This document shows positions 31,595-38,632 of a DNA stretch of 64,000 bases, one piece after another. The first letter of the stretch is position 1. Every line of letters starts with the position of its first letter. Source of the DNA: Colimorpha_A sp045540115 (lineage in GTDB: Bacteria; Bacillota; Clostridia; Oscillospirales; CAG-272); the NCBI GenBank assembly GCA_045540115.1, contig JAZQGR010000082.1:23866-87865 (forward strand), written 5' to 3'. Made by a program: the position numbers and the translations under genes. The notes under the pieces were generated by a model. The model made no database searches, had not been told where the DNA came from, and was given only the letters and a program-made list of their open reading frames with translations.

Positions 31595-33619
31595 ATGACA
31601 GAATTACGAATAGAAAAGCTGACGCTGCCCTCTGTGGACTTTAACGGAGACAGCTCACTTCCTTCGATCTCCGAAAATTTGAGACTTTCCTTTATGCAAA
31701 ATGAATTCGAGCTTGGTGAGGATGACGGCCTGTTCGTCAATTACGGAATGGTGGATTATGCCTTTCCGTATAAGGCGCAGGACAATTATACCCGTGATCT
31801 TACCGACCGTGAGCAGAGTTGTGTCGTTTTGGAAAACGAATTTCTAAAGGCCACCTTTTTCCCACAGTTTGGCGGCAAGCTTCATTCTCTCTTTGACAAA
31901 AAGGAGAGTAAAGACCTTCTGTTTTCAAATAGCGTAGTGCGTCCTTGTCATCTTGGCGTTCGTAACGCTTGGATGAGTGGCGGAGTTGAATGGAACTGCG
32001 GATACGTGGGTCATAATGCCTTCACCTGCGATATGATGCATACCGCTATGACGAAGCTTGAAGACGGAACTCCTGTTTTGAGATTTTATCAGTATGAACG
32101 CATCCGCGCTATCGTCTATCAGATGGACTTCTTCTTGCCCGAGAATTCCAAGCTTCTCTTCGTGCGAACCAAAATAATAAACCCCTCGTTTGAGGTGGTT
32201 CCTATGTATTGGTGGAGTAATATCGCTACTCCCGATGTAGATGGAAATCGAGTTATAGTTCCTGTAAACGATACGTATACGGCGAGAGATTCTCACCCCG
32301 TTAAGATCGCAGTACCCGAGTATAACGGAATAGACGTGACTTATCCTGCGGATAACGTCATCTCGATCGATTATTTCTGGAATATCCCCGAGAACGAAAG
32401 AAAGTTTATCTGTCAGGTAGATAAGGATGGTTACGGTCTTGTTCAGACCTCAACCAAGCGGCTAAAGGGAAGAAAGCTTTTCGTGTGGGGCAACAGTAAG
32501 GGCGGTGACCGATGGAAGAATTTTCTCACCGCTGATGCCGAAAGTGGAAGTTATAACGAAATTCAGGCGGGTCTTGCTAAAACGCAATACGAATGTCTGC
32601 CTATGCCTCCTAAGACGACTTGGGAGTGGGTCGAGGCGTACGGTGCTATCCATACCGATTCGGGAAAGGCCCACGGCTCGTGGGATGAAGCAAAGCACGA
32701 GGGTGCCTGCCGTTTAAATGAGCTGATAAGCGAGGATGAGCTGGAAAACATCCTGCAAGCCACTAAAAAAATGGCAAAGAGCCCCGCACAGCAGCTCTTG
32801 CTTCACGCTGACGGCTGGGGAGCGTTGGAGCAGGAAAGAAGACGTATGTGTGGCGAGGAGGCAATGTGTGACTATCTTGATTTCGGCGAGCTCACCGCAG
32901 AGCAGCTTCCATGGCTCTCCTTGCTAAAAGATGGTACCGTTGGAAATCACAATCCCGCCGATCCGCCCATATCCTATATGTGTCAAAGAGAATGGACGAA
33001 CGCTCTCAAACAGGCGGTCACGGATAAGGACACTGACAACTGGTTTGCTTGGCTCCAGCTCGGACTTAACACTTTTATCGAAAAGAATTACGAGCGTGCG
33101 GAAAAAATGCTTGAAAGATCGATAGAGGTCAAGGAATCTCCTTGGGCACTCTATTCACTTGCGATATTGAACCGAGATCGCGGCGATCATGAAAAAGAGA
33201 TAGAGCTTATGCTTCGCGCCTTTGCGTTGCGCCCCGATGACGTCTCTCTTGCCAAGGAGGTCCTGCGTTGCCTTTATAACAATAAGAATTTTGAAGATCT
33301 GAGCAAGGTATATGAGAGTATGCCGCTAAAGATCAAGGAAGAGCCGAGGTGTATGATCTATTACGCTTTTTCGCTCTTGGATAGTGGAAACATATCCGAT
33401 GCGGAGAATATTCTTTACAAGGACGGCGGAATTTTGCTGCCTGATATCCGCGAGTGCGAAACGATAACCCTTGATCTGTGGATCGCGCTTGAAAAAAAGA
33501 AGGCGGAAGCATGCGGGAGAAGTTTTGACGAGAAGAACATAGACCCGCCTACGTTTGTCGACTTCCGTATGTTCTCCAATGCCGATTGGCTTAACGGAGG
33601 AGAAATAATCAGAGAATGA
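31595..33619 (+). CDS. DUF5107-domain protein with TPR-like C terminus
   Basis: A 674-residue cytoplasmic protein. The N-terminal half is a DUF5107 beta-sandwich, a family related to galactose mutarotases and linked to plant-glycan use: FFPQFGGKLHSLFDK, SGGVEWNCGYVGHNAF, MYWWSNIATPDVDGNRVIVP. From about residue 460, helix pairs such as WFAWLQLGLNTFIEKNYERAEKMLERSIEV and WALYSLAILNRDRGDHEKEIELMLRAFALRPDD mark TPR-like repeats (shown here as separate short stretches). Family members often exceed 1000 residues, so this is a short form. Its GC is higher than that of the cassette genes around it, suggesting a separate origin. Confidence 0.8.
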   Translation: MTELRIEKLTLPSVDFNGDSSLPSISENLRLSFMQNEFELGEDDGLFVNYGMVDYAFPYKAQDNYTRDLTDREQSCVVLENEFLKATFFPQFGGKLHSLFDKKESKDLLFSNSVVRPCHLGVRNAWMSGGVEWNCGYVGHNAFTCDMMHTAMTKLEDGTPVLRFYQYERIRAIVYQMDFFLPENSKLLFVRTKIINPSFEVVPMYWWSNIATPDVDGNRVIVPVNDTYTARDSHPVKIAVPEYNGIDVTYPADNVISIDYFWNIPENERKFICQVDKDGYGLVQTSTKRLKGRKLFVWGNSKGGDRWKNFLTADAESGSYNEIQAGLAKTQYECLPMPPKTTWEWVEAYGAIHTDSGKAHGSWDEAKHEGACRLNELISEDELENILQATKKMAKSPAQQLLLHADGWGALEQERRRMCGEEAMCDYLDFGELTAEQLPWLSLLKDGTVGNHNPADPPISYMCQREWTNALKQAVTDKDTDNWFAWLQLGLNTFIEKNYERAEKMLERSIEVKESPWALYSLAILNRDRGDHEKEIELMLRAFALRPDDVSLAKEVLRCLYNNKNFEDLSKVYESMPLKIKEEPRCMIYYAFSLLDSGNISDAENILYKDGGILLPDIRECETITLDLWIALEKKKAEACGRSFDEKNIDPPTFVDFRMFSNADWLNGGEIIRE

Positions 33620-33681
33620 TATAGTTGCTTTTTCCGAAGCTCGCGGCGATGTTTACAACACCATGGGAGTTCGGAAAGGTC

Positions 33682-33722
33682 AAAGTCCCCCGAACGATCA
33701 CTTGATCTTCGGGGGACTTTGG
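33682..33722 (+). terminator. Terminator of the DUF5107 gene
   Basis: AAAGTCCCCCGA pairs with TCGGGGGACTTT; the loop contains an inner GATC/GATC pair. Confidence 0.78.
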
Positions 33723-33929
33723 AGTGTGTCTTTATCTATCAAACGCGGAGTTGGCCGCGTAAAAACTTCGAGTTTACTATGTGACTTTCCAGCCACATAA
33801 AAATGGAGTCTTTTTAGTAAAAACTTTGATTTCGCAAAATAACGCTACCAACCGATCAAACGGCTGAAAAATAATTGCTATAAATCTTGAAGTTCCTTAT
33901 AATACAAGGATTGTTACTATTTTCAAGGC
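33723..33929. other. Non-coding gap, nothing recognised
   Basis: No reading frame of note. It holds a weak hairpin (ATGTG ... CACAT) near 33778-33800 and an isolated TATAAT near 33898. Unlike the other left motifs, the copy at 33930 is not preceded by a stop codon of a visible gene, so a cassette gene may have been lost here. Confidence 0.4.
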
Positions 33930-33954
33930 GGCATCTATTTTGTCAACACGACTC

Positions 33955-33988
33955 AAAAAACCCGTTCACGAAAGTGGGCGGGATTTTT
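33955..33988 (+). terminator. Cassette terminator in element B
   Basis: AAAAAACCCG with CGGGATTTTT and an inner CAC/GTG stem around GAAA. It has the same position relative to the left motif as in copies C, D and E. Confidence 0.72.
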
Positions 33989-33989
33989 A

Positions 33990-34090
33990 CTTATTACCTT
34001 TTCACTCTTCACTTTTCACTAAAATTTTTTTGTACGGGATTTTTGAAAGTAAGAAGTAATAGTGAATAGTGAATAGTGAAGAGTGAATAA
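33990..34090. repeat. TTCACT-type heptamer repeats in inverted blocks
   Basis: TTTTCACTCTTCACTTTTCA on the left side and AGTGAATAGTGAATAGTGAA on the right side, around an A/T-rich centre. It resembles the block at 28025-28127. Confidence 0.6.
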
Positions 34091-34128
34091 GCAAGGTGTG
34101 GCTTCGCCACAAATTATAAAAACAATTT

Positions 34129-34286
34129 GAAGGCAGACAACTATGCGACCGGTGAGTTATGCTGCCTCCAACACGTGTTGGCAAAAAATATGCCAATCGG
34201 TATTTTCGGGCAAGGGAGTAGAAGTGAACCTTTATCGCGTCGTTTTGACGACAGGTATTGAAAGATATTAGAAAATGTGATATAAT
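34129..34286 (+). repeat. Cassette right block, copy B (158 bp)
   Basis: Begins GAAGGCAGACAACTATGCGA and ends at the -10 box of the promoter. The inner arms differ from copies A and C in matched pairs: GGCAG/CTGCC here, while copy A has GGCGA/TCGCC. Confidence 0.82.
34258..34286 (+). promoter_or_regulatory. Cassette promoter, copy B
   Basis: TTGAAA at 34258-34263, 17 bases, TATAAT at 34281-34286 preceded by TGA. Confidence 0.78.
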
Positions 34287-34322
34287 AATATCACATAAAC
34301 TTATAAAAGAGAGAAATGAAAT

Positions 34323-34838
34323 ATGTTACAACTCAAAAACAACATATTTGAAAATATTGAAACTACCCCAAAAGAACATTATACATTTCAATTTGATCCG
34401 ATCGCAATAGTATCTGTTGAGAAAAAATGTATAGGGCTAATGAAAAAACGAATGCTAGGTTCTATTATTGCTGGATTACTTCTCATAATTATAGGCATTT
34501 TTTCGGATAGAGCATTTCTCGGATTTGGAGCAGGCGCGTTATTTATTAGCGTGGTTGGACATATTAAGGGGATTTCAGCTTACAAAAAGCTTTATGCAAA
34601 AAGCAAAGACAAGTACACAAAAACATTGTATGATTATACCCTATATGACGATTTCTTGATTGTTTGGATTTCCTCAGATGACGCAATTCGACAAATAAAA
34701 GTGAGATTGGACGAAATCAAAAAAGCACAAGTGATTGCAGATATTCTTGTTATGGAAATTGATGGGCAATTATTTCTTATGAAGAAAGACGAATTGGTTG
34801 AAGATTCTTATTTTCTTACCGTTTGCAACAAAAAGTAA
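34323..34838 (+). CDS. Two-helix membrane protein (possibly YcxB-like)
   Basis: A 171-residue protein. A short N-terminal soluble part is followed by two membrane helices in a hairpin (MLGSIIAGLLLIIIGIFS and FLGFGAGALFISVVG) and a C-terminal domain of about 95 residues with alternating strands (YDYTLYDDFLIVWIS, IADILVMEIDGQLFLMKK). The topology recalls YcxB-like proteins, but the similarity is weak. Its A+T-rich codon use differs from the metabolic genes. The left cassette motif starts two bases after the TAA. Confidence 0.65.
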   Translation: MLQLKNNIFENIETTPKEHYTFQFDPIAIVSVEKKCIGLMKKRMLGSIIAGLLLIIIGIFSDRAFLGFGAGALFISVVGHIKGISAYKKLYAKSKDKYTKTLYDYTLYDDFLIVWISSDDAIRQIKVRLDEIKKAQVIADILVMEIDGQLFLMKKDELVEDSYFLTVCNKK

Positions 34839-34840
34839 GT

Positions 34841-35017
34841 GGCATCTTTTTTGTCAACTCGTGCCAAAACAAAAGAGCACCCGATTGGGTGCTCTTTCGC
34901 TTAGCTTTATACCGCAAAGCAAGGAGTATGCCAAGCCGAGTGTATCGAGGCGAAGGCAGACGACTATGCGACCGGTGAGTTATGTTGCCTCCAGCACGTG
35001 TTGGCAAAAAATATGCC
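34841..35017. mobile_element. Element C: cassette element (177 bp)
   Basis: The left motif GGCATCTTTTTTGTCAAC at 34841 and the inverted right end at 34984-35017 flank a terminator hairpin and a segment matching element A from 34904 onward. The ends pair over about 23 bases with a few mismatches. Confidence 0.78.
34872..34897 (+). terminator. Cassette terminator in element C
   Basis: AAAGAGCACCC pairs with GGGTGCTCTTT around GATT. Confidence 0.86.
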
Positions 35018-35109
35018 AATCGGCATTTTCGGGAAAGGGAGTAGAAGTGAACCTTTCCTATTTCATTTTTATGGTAAATATTGAAAAACATCAGAAAATA
35101 TGATATAAT
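34952..35109 (+). repeat. Cassette right block, copy C (158 bp)
   Basis: Same length and order as copies A and B. The match to copy A starts already at 34904, at GCTTTATACCGCAAAGC (GCTTTACACCGCAAAGC in copy A). Confidence 0.85.
35081..35109 (+). promoter_or_regulatory. Cassette promoter, copy C
   Basis: TTGAAA at 35081-35086, 17 bases, TATAAT at 35104-35109 preceded by TGA; almost identical to copy A over 29 bases. Confidence 0.8.
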
Positions 35110-35133
35110 TTACTTAAGAAAGGTGGTGGATGT

Positions 35134-35655
35134 ATGAAAAAACAAGCAATAACCAAGCAAGATATACAGCGCGATCTGCTTGCTCTTCTAAACAAACGTA
35201 AAGCCGTTACTGTTTGGTTGACGTCCTTTCTGAGTATCTCGATTTTATGTTACATTATGTATGCCGTTCTTTATGCAAATGGAGTTTATTTGCCGCCTCT
35301 TCATCTTACTTTTGTAAGTCCAACGGCGGTAATGATTATTGTGCCTGTCATCCTGCTGTTTATATTAGGATTTCTTCTTTGCTATTATTATTTGAATTTC
35401 TTTGAAATTAAAAGTGGAAGATTTAGCGTTAGCAAAGAAAAACTATATCAAAAAGGGCAAGAGCTAAAAAGTTACTATCGACGTATGGAACAGGAGAATG
35501 CGTTGTATTTCCATAGCGGAAGAATTGTGGTCAACGATAAGGTTTATTCGTATTCAGAAGTCGATGATTCCTTTTACCTTGTTAAATTAAAATCTTCAAA
35601 AACACCTTTTTTCGCATATCATACGAATTTTTATGAAATAAATGATGTTTTATGA
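35134..35655 (+). CDS. Two-helix membrane protein, unknown function
   Basis: A 173-residue protein with a Lys/Gln-rich start (MKKQAITKQDIQRDLLALL), two membrane helices (LTSFLSISILCYIMYAVLY and VMIIVPVILLFILGFLLCYY) and a C-terminal soluble domain of about 75 residues with strands such as HSGRIVVNDKVYSYSEVDD. AAAGGTGGTGGATGT precedes ATG 35134. It has the same two-helix plus C-terminal-domain plan as the 34323 product but no clear sequence similarity. The left cassette motif begins two bases after the TGA. Confidence 0.68.
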   Translation: MKKQAITKQDIQRDLLALLNKRKAVTVWLTSFLSISILCYIMYAVLYANGVYLPPLHLTFVSPTAVMIIVPVILLFILGFLLCYYYLNFFEIKSGRFSVSKEKLYQKGQELKSYYRRMEQENALYFHSGRIVVNDKVYSYSEVDDSFYLVKLKSSKTPFFAYHTNFYEINDVL

Positions 35656-35657
35656 GT

Positions 35658-35680
35658 GGCATCTTTTTTGTCAACGCGTG
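35658..35680 (+). repeat. Cassette left motif, copy D (no right partner)
   Basis: GGCATCTTTTTTGTCAACGC, two bases after the stop at 35655. It is followed by a terminator and then hairpin array 3 instead of the shared right block. Confidence 0.82.
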
Positions 35681-35684
35681 CCAG

Positions 35685-35714
35685 AAAAAAGCACTTCGAA
35701 AGAAGTGCTTTTTT
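35685..35714 (+). terminator. Cassette terminator, copy D
   Basis: AAAAAAGCACTTC pairs with GAAGTGCTTTTTT around GAAA. Confidence 0.92.
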
Positions 35715-35716
35715 CA

Positions 35717-35853
35717 ATGAAATAAATCCCTCACGGGATTTATGAAATAACGCTTTGCGTTGTGAAATAGCTGACGCTATGAAATACGCTGCGGCGTATG
35801 AGGGATTTATTTTATTTCACATTTTGCCGACAGGCAAAATATTTCATAATCCG
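35717..35853. repeat. Hairpin array 3 (ATGAAATA linkers)
   Basis: Short palindromes AATCCC/GGGATT, ACGC/GCGT, AGC/GCT, TACGC/GCGTA and ATTTTGCC/GGCAAAAT, joined by ATGAAATA or its complement TATTTCAT. AAATCCCTCA near the start is matched by TGAGGGATTT near 35798. Same architecture as arrays 1 and 2 with a different linker. Confidence 0.78.
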
Positions 35854-36001
35854 TCGGTATATTGGCTCGACCGATAAGCAAACCGATTTTATGGAAATGA
35901 GCAGGCAGGGTATTTGCGATCTGTTAAGCTGCCTCGAAAGGTTTCTTGAAGTGGAAAATATGGATTATTCCTTTGACGATTTTGGTTTTATTAAGTTTTG
36001 A
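35854..36001 (+). pseudogene. C-terminal remnant of an unknown gene
   Basis: About 48 codons of plausible protein (ending YSFDDFGFIKF) follow directly after the hairpin array, with no start codon or ribosome-binding site in a sensible place; upstream in the same frame the sequence is the repeat. It is followed by a good terminator at 36061. This looks like the tail of a gene whose front was replaced by the array. Not recognised. Confidence 0.5.
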
Positions 36002-36060
36002 TTTCAACCTCGGCGACTTTCCTTCCGGGGCTTTAACCCTTCAGGCGAATAACAAAAACA

Positions 36061-36088
36061 AAACAGCCATCTCGGATGGCTGTTTTTC
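36061..36088 (+). terminator. Terminator after the remnant gene
   Basis: AAACAGCCATC pairs with GATGGCTGTTT around TCG, followed by more Ts. Confidence 0.88.
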
Positions 36089-36140
36089 ATTTCCGATACA
36101 GTATTAATTCATTGCGCAGGATAGTATACGGTGATTATCA

Positions 36141-36169
36141 TTGATTTTTCAGGGCTTTTGTGATATAAT
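36141..36169 (+). promoter_or_regulatory. Extended -10 promoter of the PHP gene
   Basis: TTGATT at 36141-36146, 17 bases, TATAAT at 36164-36169 preceded by TGA. AGAGGGGAAATT precedes ATG 36209. Confidence 0.72.
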
Positions 36170-36208
36170 ATACAGTGAATAATAATCGAAATCACAAGAG
36201 GGGAAATT

Positions 36209-37222
36209 ATGTATCTGATATCTCCATTTAAAAAGCAATACAAAGCAAATCTGCATTGTCACAGTGTTTTTTCCGACGGCAAAAACACCCCGCAAGAGCT
36301 TAAAGAAATGTATAAACGAGAGGGATATTCGATTCTTTCGATAACCGATCACGAAACGCCGAAAAGCCATTCGTATTTAAGCGATGATGAGTTTCTCGCG
36401 ATAACAGGTTATGAAGCGTACGTCAGGCTGAACGCCGAATGCCGTTACGATCCGTACGGTAAGGAGATCCACATAAATCTTTTTGCCCGTGATCCCGAGA
36501 ATGAGGCGATCGTATGCTATAACCCCAAATATTGCAAATATATTTCGGACAAGCGAAGGAAAAAGCTTAAAAAGGTCGGCTCTCAAAGACAGCGCGAATA
36601 CAGCGTAGAATATATAAATGAATTAGTTAAGACTGCGCTTGAAAACGGATATATCGCGGCTTATAATCACCCCTGGTGGTCTATGGAGGATGAAGCGGAT
36701 ATATTGTCATACGAAGGCTTTTTCAGTATGGAAATGTGCAATTACGGCAGCTATCTGATCGGTCACCTCGAATATAATGCCGCCCTGTATGATAAAATGC
36801 TGATAAGCGGCAAACGAATAGCCTGTCACAGCGCGGATGATAATCATAACGCAATGCCGCCGGATTCGCCTCAGTTTGACTCGTTCGGGGCATTCACAAT
36901 GATCTTGCCCGATGCGTTTACCTACGATTCCGTCATAAGTGCAATGGAAAAAGGCGAAATGTATTCATCTATGGGACCCATCTTCAAGGAGGTTTCAATG
37001 GTTGGAAACAAGATCCATATTGAGTGCTCGGAGGTGGAGCGGATAACGGTGTTCACGGGAAGCAAAAAGCCGAAAAGCAGATTTGCGACTGTAAATGAAA
37101 CGGTCACCTCTGCCGATTTTGAAATTGATGACCGTGCAAAGTTTGTCCGAGTGTCTATAGTAGACAAATATGGAAAATTTGCCGACACCCGCGGCTTTTT
37201 CAGAGACGAGCTGGAGTTTTGA
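36209..37222 (+). CDS. PHP-domain metal-dependent phosphoesterase
   Basis: A 337-residue cytoplasmic protein. The PHP barrel shows its metal motifs: NLHCHSVFSDG, SITDHETP, AYNHPWWS and IACHSADDNH. These match PHP members related to histidinol phosphatase and polymerase-associated phosphoesterases. The C-terminal 80 residues (from about 255) form a small beta domain with KIHIECSEVERITVFTGSK, as in PHP proteins acting on nucleotides or sugar phosphates. The substrate is unknown. A short membrane-protein gene follows after 16 bases. Confidence 0.82.
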   Translation: MYLISPFKKQYKANLHCHSVFSDGKNTPQELKEMYKREGYSILSITDHETPKSHSYLSDDEFLAITGYEAYVRLNAECRYDPYGKEIHINLFARDPENEAIVCYNPKYCKYISDKRRKKLKKVGSQRQREYSVEYINELVKTALENGYIAAYNHPWWSMEDEADILSYEGFFSMEMCNYGSYLIGHLEYNAALYDKMLISGKRIACHSADDNHNAMPPDSPQFDSFGAFTMILPDAFTYDSVISAMEKGEMYSSMGPIFKEVSMVGNKIHIECSEVERITVFTGSKKPKSRFATVNETVTSADFEIDDRAKFVRVSIVDKYGKFADTRGFFRDELEF

Positions 37223-37238
37223 AGCGTGGAGGTATTTT

Positions 37239-37574
37239 ATGAAAAACAATAAATATCTGACGGCTGCACTTTTTGCCGTCGTATATGCGTTTTTTCTCAG
37301 CCTCGGAACGGAGTGTCTGTTCAAGTGTCTGGGGGCGATTACCGCCACCGCGATGGGCGGGTATTTCCCGTATCTTTATTGGTTTTCGTTTGTTCTCGGT
37401 ATCATTTGCATCGCCGCGCTTATTATGACGCTCATATTCAATATCAGAGTCGCGGATAAATTGGGCTATCATAAATATCTGTGGTGGCTGCAGTCGATCG
37501 CTGCCGCAGTTCTTGCCTTTTTCATGGTCGAGCCGTGGGAAAAGCTGTTCGAATTTTTGCAAGAAACATTTTAA
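37239..37574 (+). CDS. Small membrane protein, unknown function
   Basis: A 111-residue protein with three predicted membrane helices (LTAALFAVVYAFFLSLG, LYWFSFVLGIICIAALIMTLIF and SIAAAVLAFFMVEP). ATG 37239 follows GGAGG at 37228-37232 with six bases between; the longer frame to 37170 overlaps the PHP gene and is not preferred. It is probably co-transcribed with the PHP gene. No family recognised. Confidence 0.72.
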   Translation: MKNNKYLTAALFAVVYAFFLSLGTECLFKCLGAITATAMGGYFPYLYWFSFVLGIICIAALIMTLIFNIRVADKLGYHKYLWWLQSIAAAVLAFFMVEPWEKLFEFLQETF

Positions 37575-37613
37575 TAAAAAAGCTCCGAGAACGCTGTTCT
37601 CGGGGCTTTTTTT
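37575..37613. terminator. Bidirectional terminator
   Basis: AAAAAAGCTCCGAGAAC pairs with GTTCTCGGGGCTTTTTT around GCT, between the membrane-protein gene and the convergent cysK. Confidence 0.9.
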
Positions 37614-38520
37614 AATCATATATTCCCGTTGAGAGGTATCTTTCGCCGCCGTCGGGCAGGAGGGCAACTACTGTTTTGTCGGGGTTTTCGCGCGCGAGCT
37701 TTGACGCGGCGAAGAGCGCGGCGCCCGAGCTGATTCCGATGAGGAAGCCCTCGGTTCTTGCGAGTGCCTTGGCACATTCGAACGCATCGGAGTCGGATAC
37801 GGTCACGACCTCGTCGCAGACGGAGGGATCGTAATTCTTCGGCACGAAGTTCGCGCCGATGCCCTGAATACCGTGTGCGCCCGCCTTGCCCTCCGTGATG
37901 AGGGGGGATGATAACGGCTCGAAGCCGACGATCTTTACGCTCGGATTCTTTTCCTTAAGATACTTTCCCGTGCCTGAGAGAGTACCGCCCGTGCCGATTC
38001 CGCTGACAAATATATCGACCTTGCCGTCGGTATCTGCCCAGATCTCGGGGCCCGTCGTTTTATAGTGCGCGTCGGGGTTCGACGGATTGTCAAACTGACC
38101 TGCGATGAAGGAGTTTTTGTGTTTTTGAGTAAGGCGCTCCGCCTCCGCTATCGCGCCCGCCATACCGAGATTTCCGTCGGTGAGTACTATTTCCGCGCCG
38201 TAGGCGGAAAGAAGTCGGCGGCGCTCGATGCTCATGGTGTCGGGCATTGTGAGAATCACCTTATAGCCCTTTGATGCGCCGATAGCGGCAAGCCCTATGC
38301 CTGTGTTTCCGCTCGTCGGCTCGATTATGACCGAATCGGGCTTGAGAAGCCCCTTTCTTTCGGCATCTGAGATCATCGCAGCGGCAACGCGGTCCTTCGC
38401 GCTTCCCGCGGGATTGAAATATTCAAGCTTTGCGATCAGATTTCCCTGCGGGAGAAACCGGTTCAATCGCACAAGCGGCGTCGAGCCGATCGTCGATGCG
38501 ATGTTTTCGTGAATTTTCAT
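37612..38520 (-). CDS. cysK: Cysteine synthase A (O-acetylserine sulfhydrylase)
   Basis: Makes cysteine from O-acetylserine and sulfide with PLP. The 302-residue protein has KLEYFNPAGSAKDR with the PLP Lys, the phosphate loop TSGNTGIGLA, the central GTGGTLSGTGKYLKE and the GISSGAALFA strand. Length and motifs are standard. AAAGGA lies upstream of the start. It follows the methionine operon on the same strand after 112 bases, which fits a sulfur amino-acid locus. Confidence 0.94.
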   Translation of the reverse strand: MKIHENIASTIGSTPLVRLNRFLPQGNLIAKLEYFNPAGSAKDRVAAAMISDAERKGLLKPDSVIIEPTSGNTGIGLAAIGASKGYKVILTMPDTMSIERRRLLSAYGAEIVLTDGNLGMAGAIAEAERLTQKHKNSFIAGQFDNPSNPDAHYKTTGPEIWADTDGKVDIFVSGIGTGGTLSGTGKYLKEKNPSVKIVGFEPLSSPLITEGKAGAHGIQGIGANFVPKNYDPSVCDEVVTVSDSDAFECAKALARTEGFLIGISSGAALFAASKLARENPDKTVVALLPDGGERYLSTGIYD

Positions 38521-38632
38521 TGTGTGTGGTTCCTTTGTTTATAGGGGTTGAAGAATCTTGACAAATACCTTCTCCCTCAGGAGAAAGTATGTAAACGTGG
38601 CGAAAAGCTTTGACTTCTGCGACAGAGTGATT
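38521..38632 (-). promoter_or_regulatory. cysK-metH gap with hairpin
   Basis: The gap between metH and cysK holds a hairpin (CTTTCTCC with GGGAGAAG near 38571-38588). It may be an attenuator or a weak metH terminator. No clear sigma-A promoter for cysK and no SAM or T-box pattern is recognised. Confidence 0.35.

Larger units (their letters stand above)
33930..34194. mobile_element. Element B: degenerate cassette element (265 bp)
   Basis: The left motif GGCATCTATTTTGTCAAC starts at 33930 and the right end, reading to ATATGCC, is at 34161-34194. Between them are a terminator hairpin (33955-33988), a TTCACT-type inverted repeat block (33990-34090), and the first part of the shared right block. 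The ends are inverted but less perfect than in element A. Confidence 0.72.

Noticed and set aside
29851..35714. Integron attC sites
   Set aside because: The AAC ... GTT order of the inverted ends resembles attC, but neither end fits RYYYAAC or GTTRRRY, the shared block also contains the promoter, and no tyrosine integrase is present in the window.
36209..37222. PHP protein as a DNA polymerase subunit
   Set aside because: The PHP motifs are there but no polymerase domain follows, so it is described only as a phosphoesterase.
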